A stretch of 64,000 nt of DNA from Chitinophaga pendula (GTDB lineage Bacteria; Bacteroidota; Bacteroidia; Chitinophagales; Chitinophagaceae): contig NZ_CP077769.1 of NCBI RefSeq assembly GCF_020386615.1, forward strand, positions 3,720,001 through 3,784,000. The letters are read 5' to 3'. Below are positions 16,772-23,064 of this stretch, piece after piece. The notes below the pieces were generated by a model. It did no database searches, was not told the DNA's origin, and was given only the letters and a program-made list of their open reading frames with translations. Position numbers and translations under genes: made by a program. Each line of letters begins with the position of its first letter. The first letter of the stretch is position 1.

Positions 16772-17164
16772 ATGCAGGATCTTAAAACACTGATCAAGAA
16801 TTTATTTGAAGCGGTTATCGAAGGACCGGTACATGAGGAGAAGATCATACAACGTTATTTTTCGACCGACTATGTACAGCATGTGGATGGGAAGGTATTG
16901 GACTATGCGACATTTGTGGCGCATATGCAGGCGCTAAAGGCAGCGACGCAGCAGCTGAAAGTCACTTTCAAAGCGCTGGCGGAGGAAGGAGACACGGTGT
17001 TTACCAATCATGAGGTAATTGCGGAAAAGAAGGACGGTTCGAGCAGCAGGTCGCAAGTGATCGCGGAGTTCCGGGTACGGGACGGCAAGGTATATTATTG
17101 TGATGAGTTGACCCATCTGATCAGTGGGGATGCTACGGACAGGGATCTGGGCTCCAGGCATTAA
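16772..17164 (+). CDS. NTF2/SnoaL-like protein
   Basis: The start at ATG 16772 gives 130 aa. An upstream ATG at 16742 would add 10 residues. The pattern IIQRYFSTDYVQHVDGKVLDY...FVAHM, then VFTNHEVIAE and VIAEFRVRDGKVYYCDEL is that of the NTF2-like fold shared by SnoaL and ester-cyclase-like proteins, a cone-shaped alpha+beta barrel used by many small enzymes and binding proteins. No specific substrate can be inferred. It is a single gene followed at once by a terminator. Confidence 0.75.
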   Translation: MQDLKTLIKNLFEAVIEGPVHEEKIIQRYFSTDYVQHVDGKVLDYATFVAHMQALKAATQQLKVTFKALAEEGDTVFTNHEVIAEKKDGSSSRSQVIAEFRVRDGKVYYCDELTHLISGDATDRDLGSRH

Positions 17165-17191
17165 TTCCCTCCATAAGTGGATTATAACGGT

Positions 17192-17226
17192 AAAGGGTAT
17201 GTGTATGAATAGCACATACCCTTTTT
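17192..17226 (+). terminator. Intrinsic terminator after NTF2-like gene
   Basis: AAAGGGTATGTG pairs with CACATACCCTTT around a 9 nt loop and is followed by T residues. It isolates the peptide cluster from the upstream gene. Confidence 0.8.
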
Positions 17227-17400
17227 AGCTTATTCAAAAAGAGGAGGGAATAAAAAAAATTCATTATTTTTATCACGGACTTAACCCACCGCCAAGAGCT
17301 TTGTCCCCCAAAATTGCGTCCCCTGTTCCCATGTCATTCACCTGTCAACAGCGGCTTTATTTCCGTGCATATAATTGTTATTCAATAAATCCATTCAGTT

Positions 17401-17592
17401 ATGAAAAAGACATTGCATTTGCACGCTTTTGAGACATTATCCCGTACCGACCTGCAAGATATTCATGGTGGTGGAGTGTACAGAAGAGATGATTTCTGTA
17501 TTTATTTCTGCGTATCGTCTCCAGAGGGCTGGCTGAGCTGTGGCCCGACTGGGCGTTGTTCCTGCCAGTTTGGTTATTGCTCCATGGTTTAA
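17401..17592 (+). CDS. Double-glycine leader peptide precursor with six-cysteine core (peptide 1)
   Basis: The 63 aa product has a 24-residue leader ending ...LSRTDLQDIHGG, with hydrophobic residues at -15 (F), -12 (L), -7 (L) and -4 (I) relative to the GG. This is the canonical recognition pattern of C39-peptidase ABC exporters. The core has cysteines at 33, 37, 47, 53, 55 and 60 (C-x3-C-x9-C-x5-C-x-C-x4-C) and a central CGPxGRCSC block. The core is rich in aromatic residues and contains five serines and one threonine. No modifying enzyme or transporter lies in the window, so it could be a disulphide-rich secreted peptide or a RiPP modified elsewhere. It is the first of three tandem paralogues. 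I do not recognise it as a named bacteriocin family. Confidence 0.8.
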   Translation: MKKTLHLHAFETLSRTDLQDIHGGGVYRRDDFCIYFCVSSPEGWLSCGPTGRCSCQFGYCSMV

Positions 17593-17654
17593 CTTCTTCG
17601 ACAGGTATCTCTACCCCACCTGTCTTTCTTTTCACATCTAAATTTTATTCAGTT

Positions 17655-17846
17655 ATGAAAAAGACAATCAACCTACAAGTTTTTGAGATGTTATCGCGTG
17701 CGGCGCTGCAAGATATTCATGGCGGCGGCGTTCAAAGGGACATGGATTTTTGTTTTTATTTATGCGAGCTATCTCCCGATGGCGGCGTAGTTTGTGGTCC
17801 TCCAGGTCGATGTTCCTGTGATTCCGGCTGGTGTTCGGTAGGTTAA
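17655..17846 (+). CDS. Double-glycine leader peptide precursor with six-cysteine core (peptide 2)
   Basis: The 63 aa product aligns without gaps to peptide 1: cysteines are again at 33, 37, 47, 53, 55 and 60, and the leader ends LSRAALQDIHGG. The core differs mainly at charged and loop positions (for example ELSPDGGVV against VSSPEGWLS), while DFC, CGP, GRCSC and C-terminal C are kept. An upstream in-frame ATG at 17556 is rejected because it would put a non-homologous 33-residue extension before the leader. The 20 nt around the start (ATTCAGTTATGAAAAAGACA) is repeated before peptide 1. Cotranscription with its neighbours is likely. Confidence 0.8.
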   Translation: MKKTINLQVFEMLSRAALQDIHGGGVQRDMDFCFYLCELSPDGGVVCGPPGRCSCDSGWCSVG

Positions 17847-17890
17847 GCGGACTGGCTATTCTTCTGCTTATTCTAAAATCCAATTATAGT

Positions 17891-18073
17891 ATGAAAAAGA
17901 CTATTTCCCAATTCGAAGTAATTTCCCGTCATGATCTGCAACAGATCAACGGAGGAGGCAGCAGACATGCACTTCCGGCCTGTCTGGCTTTTTGCCGGCG
18001 TACGGAGGAAGGTCTCAACTGCGGACCTACAGCTTATTGTGAGTGTCTGAATAATGTGTGTTACCGGAGGTAA
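17891..18073 (+). CDS. Double-glycine leader peptide precursor with six-cysteine core (peptide 3)
   Basis: The 60 aa product is the most diverged of the three. The leader ends ISRHDLQQINGG with the same -15, -12, -7 and -4 hydrophobic spacing. Cysteines lie at 31, 35, 44, 50, 52 and 57, so the pattern is C-x3-C-x8-C-x5-C-x-C-x4-C, one residue shorter in the second loop. CGPTAYCEC replaces CGPxGRCSC. The start at 17891 is chosen by homology; an ATG at 17831 would add 20 unrelated residues. The core is basic (SRH at its front, RR at its end), unlike peptide 2. A strong terminator follows 5 nt after the stop, closing the cluster. Confidence 0.78.
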   Translation: MKKTISQFEVISRHDLQQINGGGSRHALPACLAFCRRTEEGLNCGPTAYCECLNNVCYRR

Positions 18074-18078
18074 CGATC

Positions 18079-18126
18079 AAAGCACCTTGCACCAGCCGCT
18101 GCAGGCCGGTGCAAGGTGCTTTTTTT
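18079..18126 (+). terminator. Strong intrinsic terminator closing the peptide cluster
   Basis: AAAGCACCTTGCACC and GGTGCAAGGTGCTTT form a perfect 15 bp stem with a 14 nt loop, followed by a T-run. It separates the peptide genes from the convergent AhpD-like gene. Confidence 0.9.
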
Positions 18127-18146
18127 ATAACTACCTGCCGTGATTA

Positions 18147-18617
18147 CTATTTCACCCCTGCGAGCATCCCAACTTTATAATGCCCTGCTGCGGAGCCGAA
18201 GGATTTGTTGATGCGGTTCCAGGTATTGATCTGTGCGATACCCAGTGTGAGGAAGGCGATTTCCTGCTTGCTGAAGTGTTTGTTCAGTTCTGCATGCAGG
18301 TTTTCATCTGTATCTACATCTGCAGGCAGCAAAGTCATTTTTTCGGCGAATTCGAGTGCGGCGCGTTCTTTATCTGAATAGAACGGCATTTCCCTCCAGG
18401 CGGACAATCCAAACATGCGCAATGGAGTTTCTCCATTGTGTACTCCCTCTTTAAAGTGCATATCCAGGCAAAAAGCACAGCGATTGATCTGTGACACCCT
18501 TGCTCTTACCAATTCCATCAGTTGCTCTTCCAGTCCGCCGGTGGCTACAAATTTCTCGAGTTGTAATATGGCCTGCATGAAACCTTCAGGCCATTCTCTA
18601 AAAGCGATCCTTTCCAT
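18147..18617 (-). CDS. Carboxymuconolactone decarboxylase / AhpD-like protein
   Basis: The 156 aa protein carries the AhpD-type redox motif C47-AF-C50-LDM-H54 within RVSQINRCAFCLDMHFKEG, followed by a RMFGLSAWRE...FYSDKERAALEFAE helix pair typical of the carboxymuconolactone decarboxylase family. Members with CxxCxxxH have peroxidase-type thiol chemistry rather than decarboxylation. The gene lies 67 nt downstream of an ECF41 sigma factor. This is the classic genomic partnership of that group, whose targets are carboxymuconolactone decarboxylases, oxidoreductases or epimerases. A promoter matching the ECF41 consensus stands between them, so the gene is probably the sigma factor's direct target. 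Confidence 0.9.
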   Translation of the reverse strand: MERIAFREWPEGFMQAILQLEKFVATGGLEEQLMELVRARVSQINRCAFCLDMHFKEGVHNGETPLRMFGLSAWREMPFYSDKERAALEFAEKMTLLPADVDTDENLHAELNKHFSKQEIAFLTLGIAQINTWNRINKSFGSAAGHYKVGMLAGVK

Positions 18618-18642
18618 TTTGAAACGTTTTATTTGCTATAAT

Positions 18643-18669
18643 GACAAAGCACAACACCGAAACGTGACA
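18643..18669 (-). promoter_or_regulatory. Candidate ECF41 sigma-dependent promoter for the AhpD-like gene
   Basis: Read on the minus strand, TGTCACG is followed after exactly 16 nt by TGTC. From memory the ECF41 consensus is TGTCACA-N16/17-CGTC, so there is one mismatch in each element. The -10 element lies about 25 nt upstream of the AhpD-like ATG (18617). It sits just past the stop of the sigma gene itself. Confidence 0.65.
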
Positions 18670-18684
18670 GAAAGGGCATTTTTT

Positions 18685-19512
18685 TTATAAATTTTTTAGC
18701 TTATCGGGATTTCTGATAACGAACACATTGTTAATCAGTCCGGTATCATCCATCTCAAATATGACGCAGGCAATTATTGTTCCCTCGTCAAAGAACTGGA
18801 TAGCAGGATAATGGTTGACAGTAACGGCCTTGGTCTGTGCCTGTGTGAAATATTTCCCATGAATAGCGGTGAGTAATGCCAATACGGGTTTGCGTCCAAA
18901 CATCGGGTGTTTGATCGCGGTAACTTTTCCGCCGCCATCTGCGTACAAGGCCACTTCGTCGTGGAGGAAAGATTCCAGGCGAGAGATGTCTCCGCTATGG
19001 ACCATTTCCAGGTAGTTGTGGAGGGATGCGGCGGGCGATGTTTTCTTCTTTTTATTTTCGTCTTCTGCCAGTTGTTTTTTGGCCCGGCTGAAGAGCTGCC
19101 GGGAGTGTTCGGCCGTGATATCCAGTACGGCGGCGATCTCTGTATGTTCGTAGTTAAAGGCTTCTTTCAGTATAAATACGGCTCTTTGCTGAGGGTTTAG
19201 TTTTTCGAGCAGTATCATCAGGGAGTAGGACAATATCTCTTTGCGGCGGATGTTACCATCGGCCAGTTCGGTGGCTACGGGTTCGGGAAGCCATTCCCCG
19301 AAGTAGGTATGTCTTTCTGACTGTTGTTGTTTCTTACGGTTGATGGAAAGGTTGATGACCATTCGGACGAGGTAGGCTTTTTCGTCCCGGATATGTTCTT
19401 TTTCGACTTGTAAGTATTTGAGATAGGCATCCTGTACGATATCTCCGGCATCGTCGAAGGAGCCGCAGATATTATATGCGTAAGTCATTAATAGGGGACG
19501 TAGTGTTTCCAT
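18685..19512 (-). CDS. ECF41-type RNA polymerase sigma factor with fused SnoaL-like domain
   Basis: The 275 aa protein has sigma region 2 (about residues 3-65, DIVQDAYLKYL), the linker motif WLPEP (74-78), and sigma region 4 (about 95-150, LNPQQRAVFILKEAFNY, then HTEIAAVLDITAEHSRQLFSRAKKQL). A C-terminal NTF2/SnoaL-like domain (about 160-275) follows. Two hallmark motifs of ECF41 are intact in that extension: DGGGK (192-196) and NPDKL (268-272). In this group the extension replaces an anti-sigma factor and modulates activity from within the protein. No anti-sigma gene is nearby, as expected. The downstream AhpD-like gene is the probable target. Confidence 0.9.
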   Translation of the reverse strand: METLRPLLMTYAYNICGSFDDAGDIVQDAYLKYLQVEKEHIRDEKAYLVRMVINLSINRKKQQQSERHTYFGEWLPEPVATELADGNIRRKEILSYSLMILLEKLNPQQRAVFILKEAFNYEHTEIAAVLDITAEHSRQLFSRAKKQLAEDENKKKKTSPAASLHNYLEMVHSGDISRLESFLHDEVALYADGGGKVTAIKHPMFGRKPVLALLTAIHGKYFTQAQTKAVTVNHYPAIQFFDEGTIIACVIFEMDDTGLINNVFVIRNPDKLKNL

Positions 19513-19698
19513 TCAGTTGTTTATATAGCAATTGGGCGCAAAATTAGGTTGTTTTATTATAACGGTTGTGCCTGAATGAACAAGGGATGTACTGAAAGCG
19601 GACACATATTATAAAAAATAAACTGTATATTATTCGTTCATATACTACTGATGATCTGGCATTTTGTTAGTGGAATCGGTTGTAACAAGTTACTGTTT

Positions 19699-22074
19699 AT
19701 GTTCCGACACTATTTGAAGAGCGCCTGGCGCCAGTTGTTCAAGGAAGGTCATTTTACTATATTCAATCTAGCGGGGTTATCGACCGGATTAGCCTGTTCG
19801 TTGCTGATCTATCTATGGGCTTATGATGAGTTCCGTTTTGATCATTTTCATGCGCAGGACGGTCAGCTTTACCAGGTGATGGAGCACCGGCCTTATGAGG
19901 GGACGATACGTACCAGTGGGGAGACGGCGCCCTTGCTGGGAGAGGCCATAGTACGAACGATGCCGGAGGTAAGTTATGCGGTGCCTGTCACTCCTCCTTC
20001 CTGGTTTGGACAGATGACCATTGTAGCAGGTAAGCTACCGATGAAGGCGCCCGCTATCTTTGCCGGTAAGGATTACTTTAATCTCTTCTCCTATCCTTTA
20101 TTGCAAGGTCATGCGCAGCAGGTATTAGCAGACCGGCAGTCAGTGGTTATTTCGTCACGGCTGGCGGCTTCGCTGTTTCCTCATGTGTCTAATGTATTGG
20201 GGAAAACGATCCGATGGCAGATCGCTACGGAAATTCGGTATGCTACGATCAGCGGTGTATTCGAAACAATGCCGGCGCAATCGTCTGTACAGGCAGACGT
20301 AGTATTGCCTTTTGAAGCCTTTAAGGCGCTGATGAATATTTCGGGAGTGTTGGACAACCAAAATAGTTTCGGACCTTTTTTCACTTATCTGCTGATGAAA
20401 AAGGGTACGGATATTCCTGCATTTAACAAACGACTTAATGCCTTTATACAGGAATATAACAATGGGCGGCAGCGACAGTTGTTTGTGCGGCCTTATGCTG
20501 ATAATTACCTGTATAGTGATTACGAGAACGGAGTCTTGAGTGGGGGGCGTATCAAATATGTGCGTTTATTCAGCCTGATCGCAGCGATCATTCTGTTGAT
20601 TGCCTGTATCAACTTCATGAACCTGTCGACAGCGAGGGCAACGAGCAATATGAAGGACATTGGTATACGTAAAACGATAGGTGCCCGGCGGCACAGTATT
20701 GTATGGCAATATATGACCGGTGCGGTATTGATGTCATTGTTAGCATTGCTGATCGCTACGGTGTTGGTCGTATTATTACTACCGGCGTTCAATCATATTA
20801 CAGGAAAGCAATTGACGTTGAGTGGCAGCCCGCATATATTGCTGGCCTTTCCCTTGATAGCCTTGTTGACGGGGTTGATCGCGGGCAGTTATCCGGCCTT
20901 GTATCTTTCGCGTTTCCAACCGTTATCGATATTGAAAAGTAAAGTACACGCTGCTACCGGAGCTTTGTGGTTAAGAAAGGGGCTGGTGGTATTACAATTC
21001 ACTATGTCTGTGGTATTTATTGTGGCGGTGCTGGTGGTATATCAGCAGATCGAATACGTACAATCGCAGCGGGCCGGATATGATAAGGAGCACGTCATCT
21101 ATTTTGAATCGGAAGGTAAGGTGCCGGCCCATATGTCTGCTTTTATCGCTTCGCTGAAAGAGATAGGCGGTGTCGGGGATGCCGGCGCCATGGTAGGTAA
21201 TATTATCGGCGGAGGACCTTCTATCGGCATACCTTGGAAAACGGCCCAAGGAGAGACGACGTTACTTTTTAAACCCTTTTTAGTCAGTCCTACTTTATTA
21301 TCGACATTAGGTATTCCCTTGAAGGAGGGACAAGGTTTTTCCGGTAACGTTGCTGCTGACAGTACAAAGATCATACTGAATGAGACCGCGGTGAAGGTGC
21401 TTGGCCTGACGCAGCCGGTGGGTCAGCGTATTCTTTGGGGTAGTCAGTACCGGGAGGTGATCGGTGTGGCGAAAGACTTTCATTTTGAGTCTTTGCATGA
21501 AGCGGTGAAACCTGTTTTCTTCCAGGCGGATCCGCTGCCGAGTACGATCATGGTACGATTGAAAGCCGGAGAGACGGAGCAGGCGTTGGCGGATATCCGG
21601 CAGTTCTACCAGCGATACAATCCCGGTTTTGCCTTTTCGTACCAGTTCCTGGATGCGGCTTATCAGGCGCAGTATGTGTCGGAGCAGCGCGTGGCTGTGT
21701 TATCGCGTTATTTTGCCGGGCTGGCGGTGCTGATCTCCTGTCTGGGGTTATCGGGGCTGGCGGCGTTCAGTGCAGAGAAAAGGCGTAAGGAAATCGGTAT
21801 CCGGAAGGTACTCGGTGCTACTGCCGGGCAGCTGATACACGCTTTATCCAAAGATTTTCTCCGGTCGGTAATAATAGCGATCTGCCTGGCACTGCCGCTG
21901 GCCTGGTATATTATGGACAAATGGCTGGAGCGGTTTGCGTATCATGTACGAGTTGGTGTGGATACTTATCTGGTAGCTGCAGTGCTGATGGCTGGTATTG
22001 CTTTGCTGGCAATCAGTATTCAGACGGTGCGTGCTGCGTTAACAAACCCAACCAGGAGCCTACGGTCGGAATGA
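19699..22074 (+). CDS. ABC transporter permease, MacB/FtsX type (four-plus TM, two periplasmic domains)
   Basis: From ATG 19699 the protein is 791 aa. An upstream ATG at 19651 adds a 16-residue extension before the typical MFRHYLKSAWRQLFK start. It has the duplicated FtsX layout of Bacteroidota permeases: N-terminal TM (IFNLAGLSTGLACSLLIYL), a MacB periplasmic core, and TMs around FSLIAAIILLIACINFMNLSTARA and the following segments. A second TM and periplasmic unit follows, then a C-terminal FtsX domain with EIGIRKVLGATAGQL. The conserved IGIRK(T/V)(I/L)GA loops that contact the ATPase occur in both halves. No ATP-binding subunit is adjacent. Such proteins act in lipoprotein or peptide extrusion, but the cargo is unknown. 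Confidence 0.88.
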   Translation: MFRHYLKSAWRQLFKEGHFTIFNLAGLSTGLACSLLIYLWAYDEFRFDHFHAQDGQLYQVMEHRPYEGTIRTSGETAPLLGEAIVRTMPEVSYAVPVTPPSWFGQMTIVAGKLPMKAPAIFAGKDYFNLFSYPLLQGHAQQVLADRQSVVISSRLAASLFPHVSNVLGKTIRWQIATEIRYATISGVFETMPAQSSVQADVVLPFEAFKALMNISGVLDNQNSFGPFFTYLLMKKGTDIPAFNKRLNAFIQEYNNGRQRQLFVRPYADNYLYSDYENGVLSGGRIKYVRLFSLIAAIILLIACINFMNLSTARATSNMKDIGIRKTIGARRHSIVWQYMTGAVLMSLLALLIATVLVVLLLPAFNHITGKQLTLSGSPHILLAFPLIALLTGLIAGSYPALYLSRFQPLSILKSKVHAATGALWLRKGLVVLQFTMSVVFIVAVLVVYQQIEYVQSQRAGYDKEHVIYFESEGKVPAHMSAFIASLKEIGGVGDAGAMVGNIIGGGPSIGIPWKTAQGETTLLFKPFLVSPTLLSTLGIPLKEGQGFSGNVAADSTKIILNETAVKVLGLTQPVGQRILWGSQYREVIGVAKDFHFESLHEAVKPVFFQADPLPSTIMVRLKAGETEQALADIRQFYQRYNPGFAFSYQFLDAAYQAQYVSEQRVAVLSRYFAGLAVLISCLGLSGLAAFSAEKRRKEIGIRKVLGATAGQLIHALSKDFLRSVIIAICLALPLAWYIMDKWLERFAYHVRVGVDTYLVAAVLMAGIALLAISIQTVRAALTNPTRSLRSE

Positions 22075-22090
22075 TGGTTATTTAGCCAGG

Positions 22091-22474
22091 CTAAATGGCC
22101 TGGCCGGCCTGTTCCAGCGGGTATACCCTGGCTACATCTACTTTCAGTTTACCTTCGCTGATGCGGTCTATGATAGGCGGTGACTATCACTTTTGCGCCT
22201 GCCTGGTGGGCCAGTTGTACGGCATAGGCGCCGATGGCACCAGCGGCGCCATGTATCAGTACGGATTGGCCTTTGCGGAGTTTTGCATGTGTGAACGATG
22301 CCTGCCAGGCGGTCTGTGCGGCTACCGGTACTGCGGCGGCATCCATAAAGGACAGGTTAGCCGGCTTGGGTACGATAAGAGCGGGCGATACGGCAACATA
22401 GTCAGCGAATGCGCCATCCGGCGTATACCCTACCACCTCTTCTCCCAGCGTATGCCCTTTTACGTCTTTCAGTG
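22091..22474 (-). pseudogene. Remnant of zinc-type NADP-dependent alcohol dehydrogenase / quinone oxidoreductase
   Basis: On the minus strand the frame reads ...DVKGHTLGEEVVGYTPDGAFADYV, then the cofactor-domain entry LIHGAAGAIGAYAVQLAHQAGAKVIVTA. It breaks near 22175 and runs to a stop. A second frame resumes with IIDRISEGKLKVDVARVYPLEQAGQA and stops at 22091. These are unmistakably middle and C-terminal parts of one medium-chain oxidoreductase, with about 100 or more residues missing between them and the N-terminal domain missing. The right end abuts the HxlR remnant directly. Internal deletion, frameshift and loss of the start show a dead gene. Confidence 0.85.
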
Positions 22475-22720
22475 CGCTATGGGGAGTTAAAGCGATTGCT
22501 GCCGGATATCAGCGAGAAGATGCTGATCCATGAGTTAAAGGAGTTGGTTGCCAATGGTATCGTAGAGAAGCGGGCTTACCCGGAGATACCTCCGCGGGTG
22601 GAATATGAGTTGACGGCTATCGGGTATAAAGCTATTCCTATCCTGGATAGTATCATTGCTTTTTCGGAAGAGCATTTGAAGGTGTGCGAGGAGTCGCCTT
22701 TGAAAGTATCGCTTACTTAA
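22475..22720 (+). pseudogene. N-terminally truncated HxlR family regulator
   Basis: The frame reads RYGELKRLLPDISEKMLIHELKELVANGIVEKRAYPEIPPRVEYELTAIGYKAIPILDSI, the recognition helix and wing of an HxlR winged-helix regulator. The N-terminal helix with the usual cysteine and the ILxxL..G segment is absent. The upstream sequence in this frame belongs to the opposite-strand oxidoreductase remnant. Although an ATG at 22409 keeps the frame open, it would give a chimaeric N-terminus. One deletion therefore removed the shared promoter and both N-termini of a divergent HxlR/oxidoreductase pair. Residual DNA binding is possible but unlikely. Confidence 0.75.
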
Positions 22721-23064
22721 ACAAATGATACAGGAGGACTATACGAATGTTAAGGGATAGGTGGACTTGATCGATAACGAAATAATTATCAACGCCTTCC
22801 TTTAGGGATTTTATCCAGTACACCATCTGATTTGTAATAAGATATCTATTTTGTGCGTTATTCTGTATTGTCGCGGCAGTAAATATCCGTGAGAACCATC
22901 TTTTTTGACGAAGACCAGCTGTAGCTATTGAATAGTGAGCAAGGTCATTTTTCCGTTTGTGTTTGGACCCGGTGTTGCCCTATTTTTTTACGAACTACCC
23001 GATCATATGTACCCCATTTAAAGTATAACCAATGATGATTGTTTTTTAACCAAAATGAAGCACT
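22721..23064. other. Intergenic region before the T9SS metalloprotease
   Basis: About 340 nt follow the HxlR remnant. I see no gene, no clear -33/-7 promoter pair, no terminator-like hairpin with a T-run, and no repeat. It probably contains the protease promoter. Confidence 0.4.

Noticed and set aside
17401..18073. Peptides as class I or II lanthipeptide precursors
   Set aside because: The cores do not show the usual many-Ser/Thr, few-Cys balance, and no LanB, LanC or LanM gene lies in the window. A modified RiPP cannot be excluded but lanthionine is not supported.
18147..18617. True 4-carboxymuconolactone decarboxylase of the protocatechuate pathway
   Set aside because: The CxxCxxxH motif indicates AhpD-like redox chemistry and no aromatic catabolism genes are present.
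22409..22720. Intact HxlR gene of 103 aa starting at 22409
   Set aside because: Its first 20 or so codons are antisense to the oxidoreductase remnant and lack the family N-terminus, so the frame is chimaeric.
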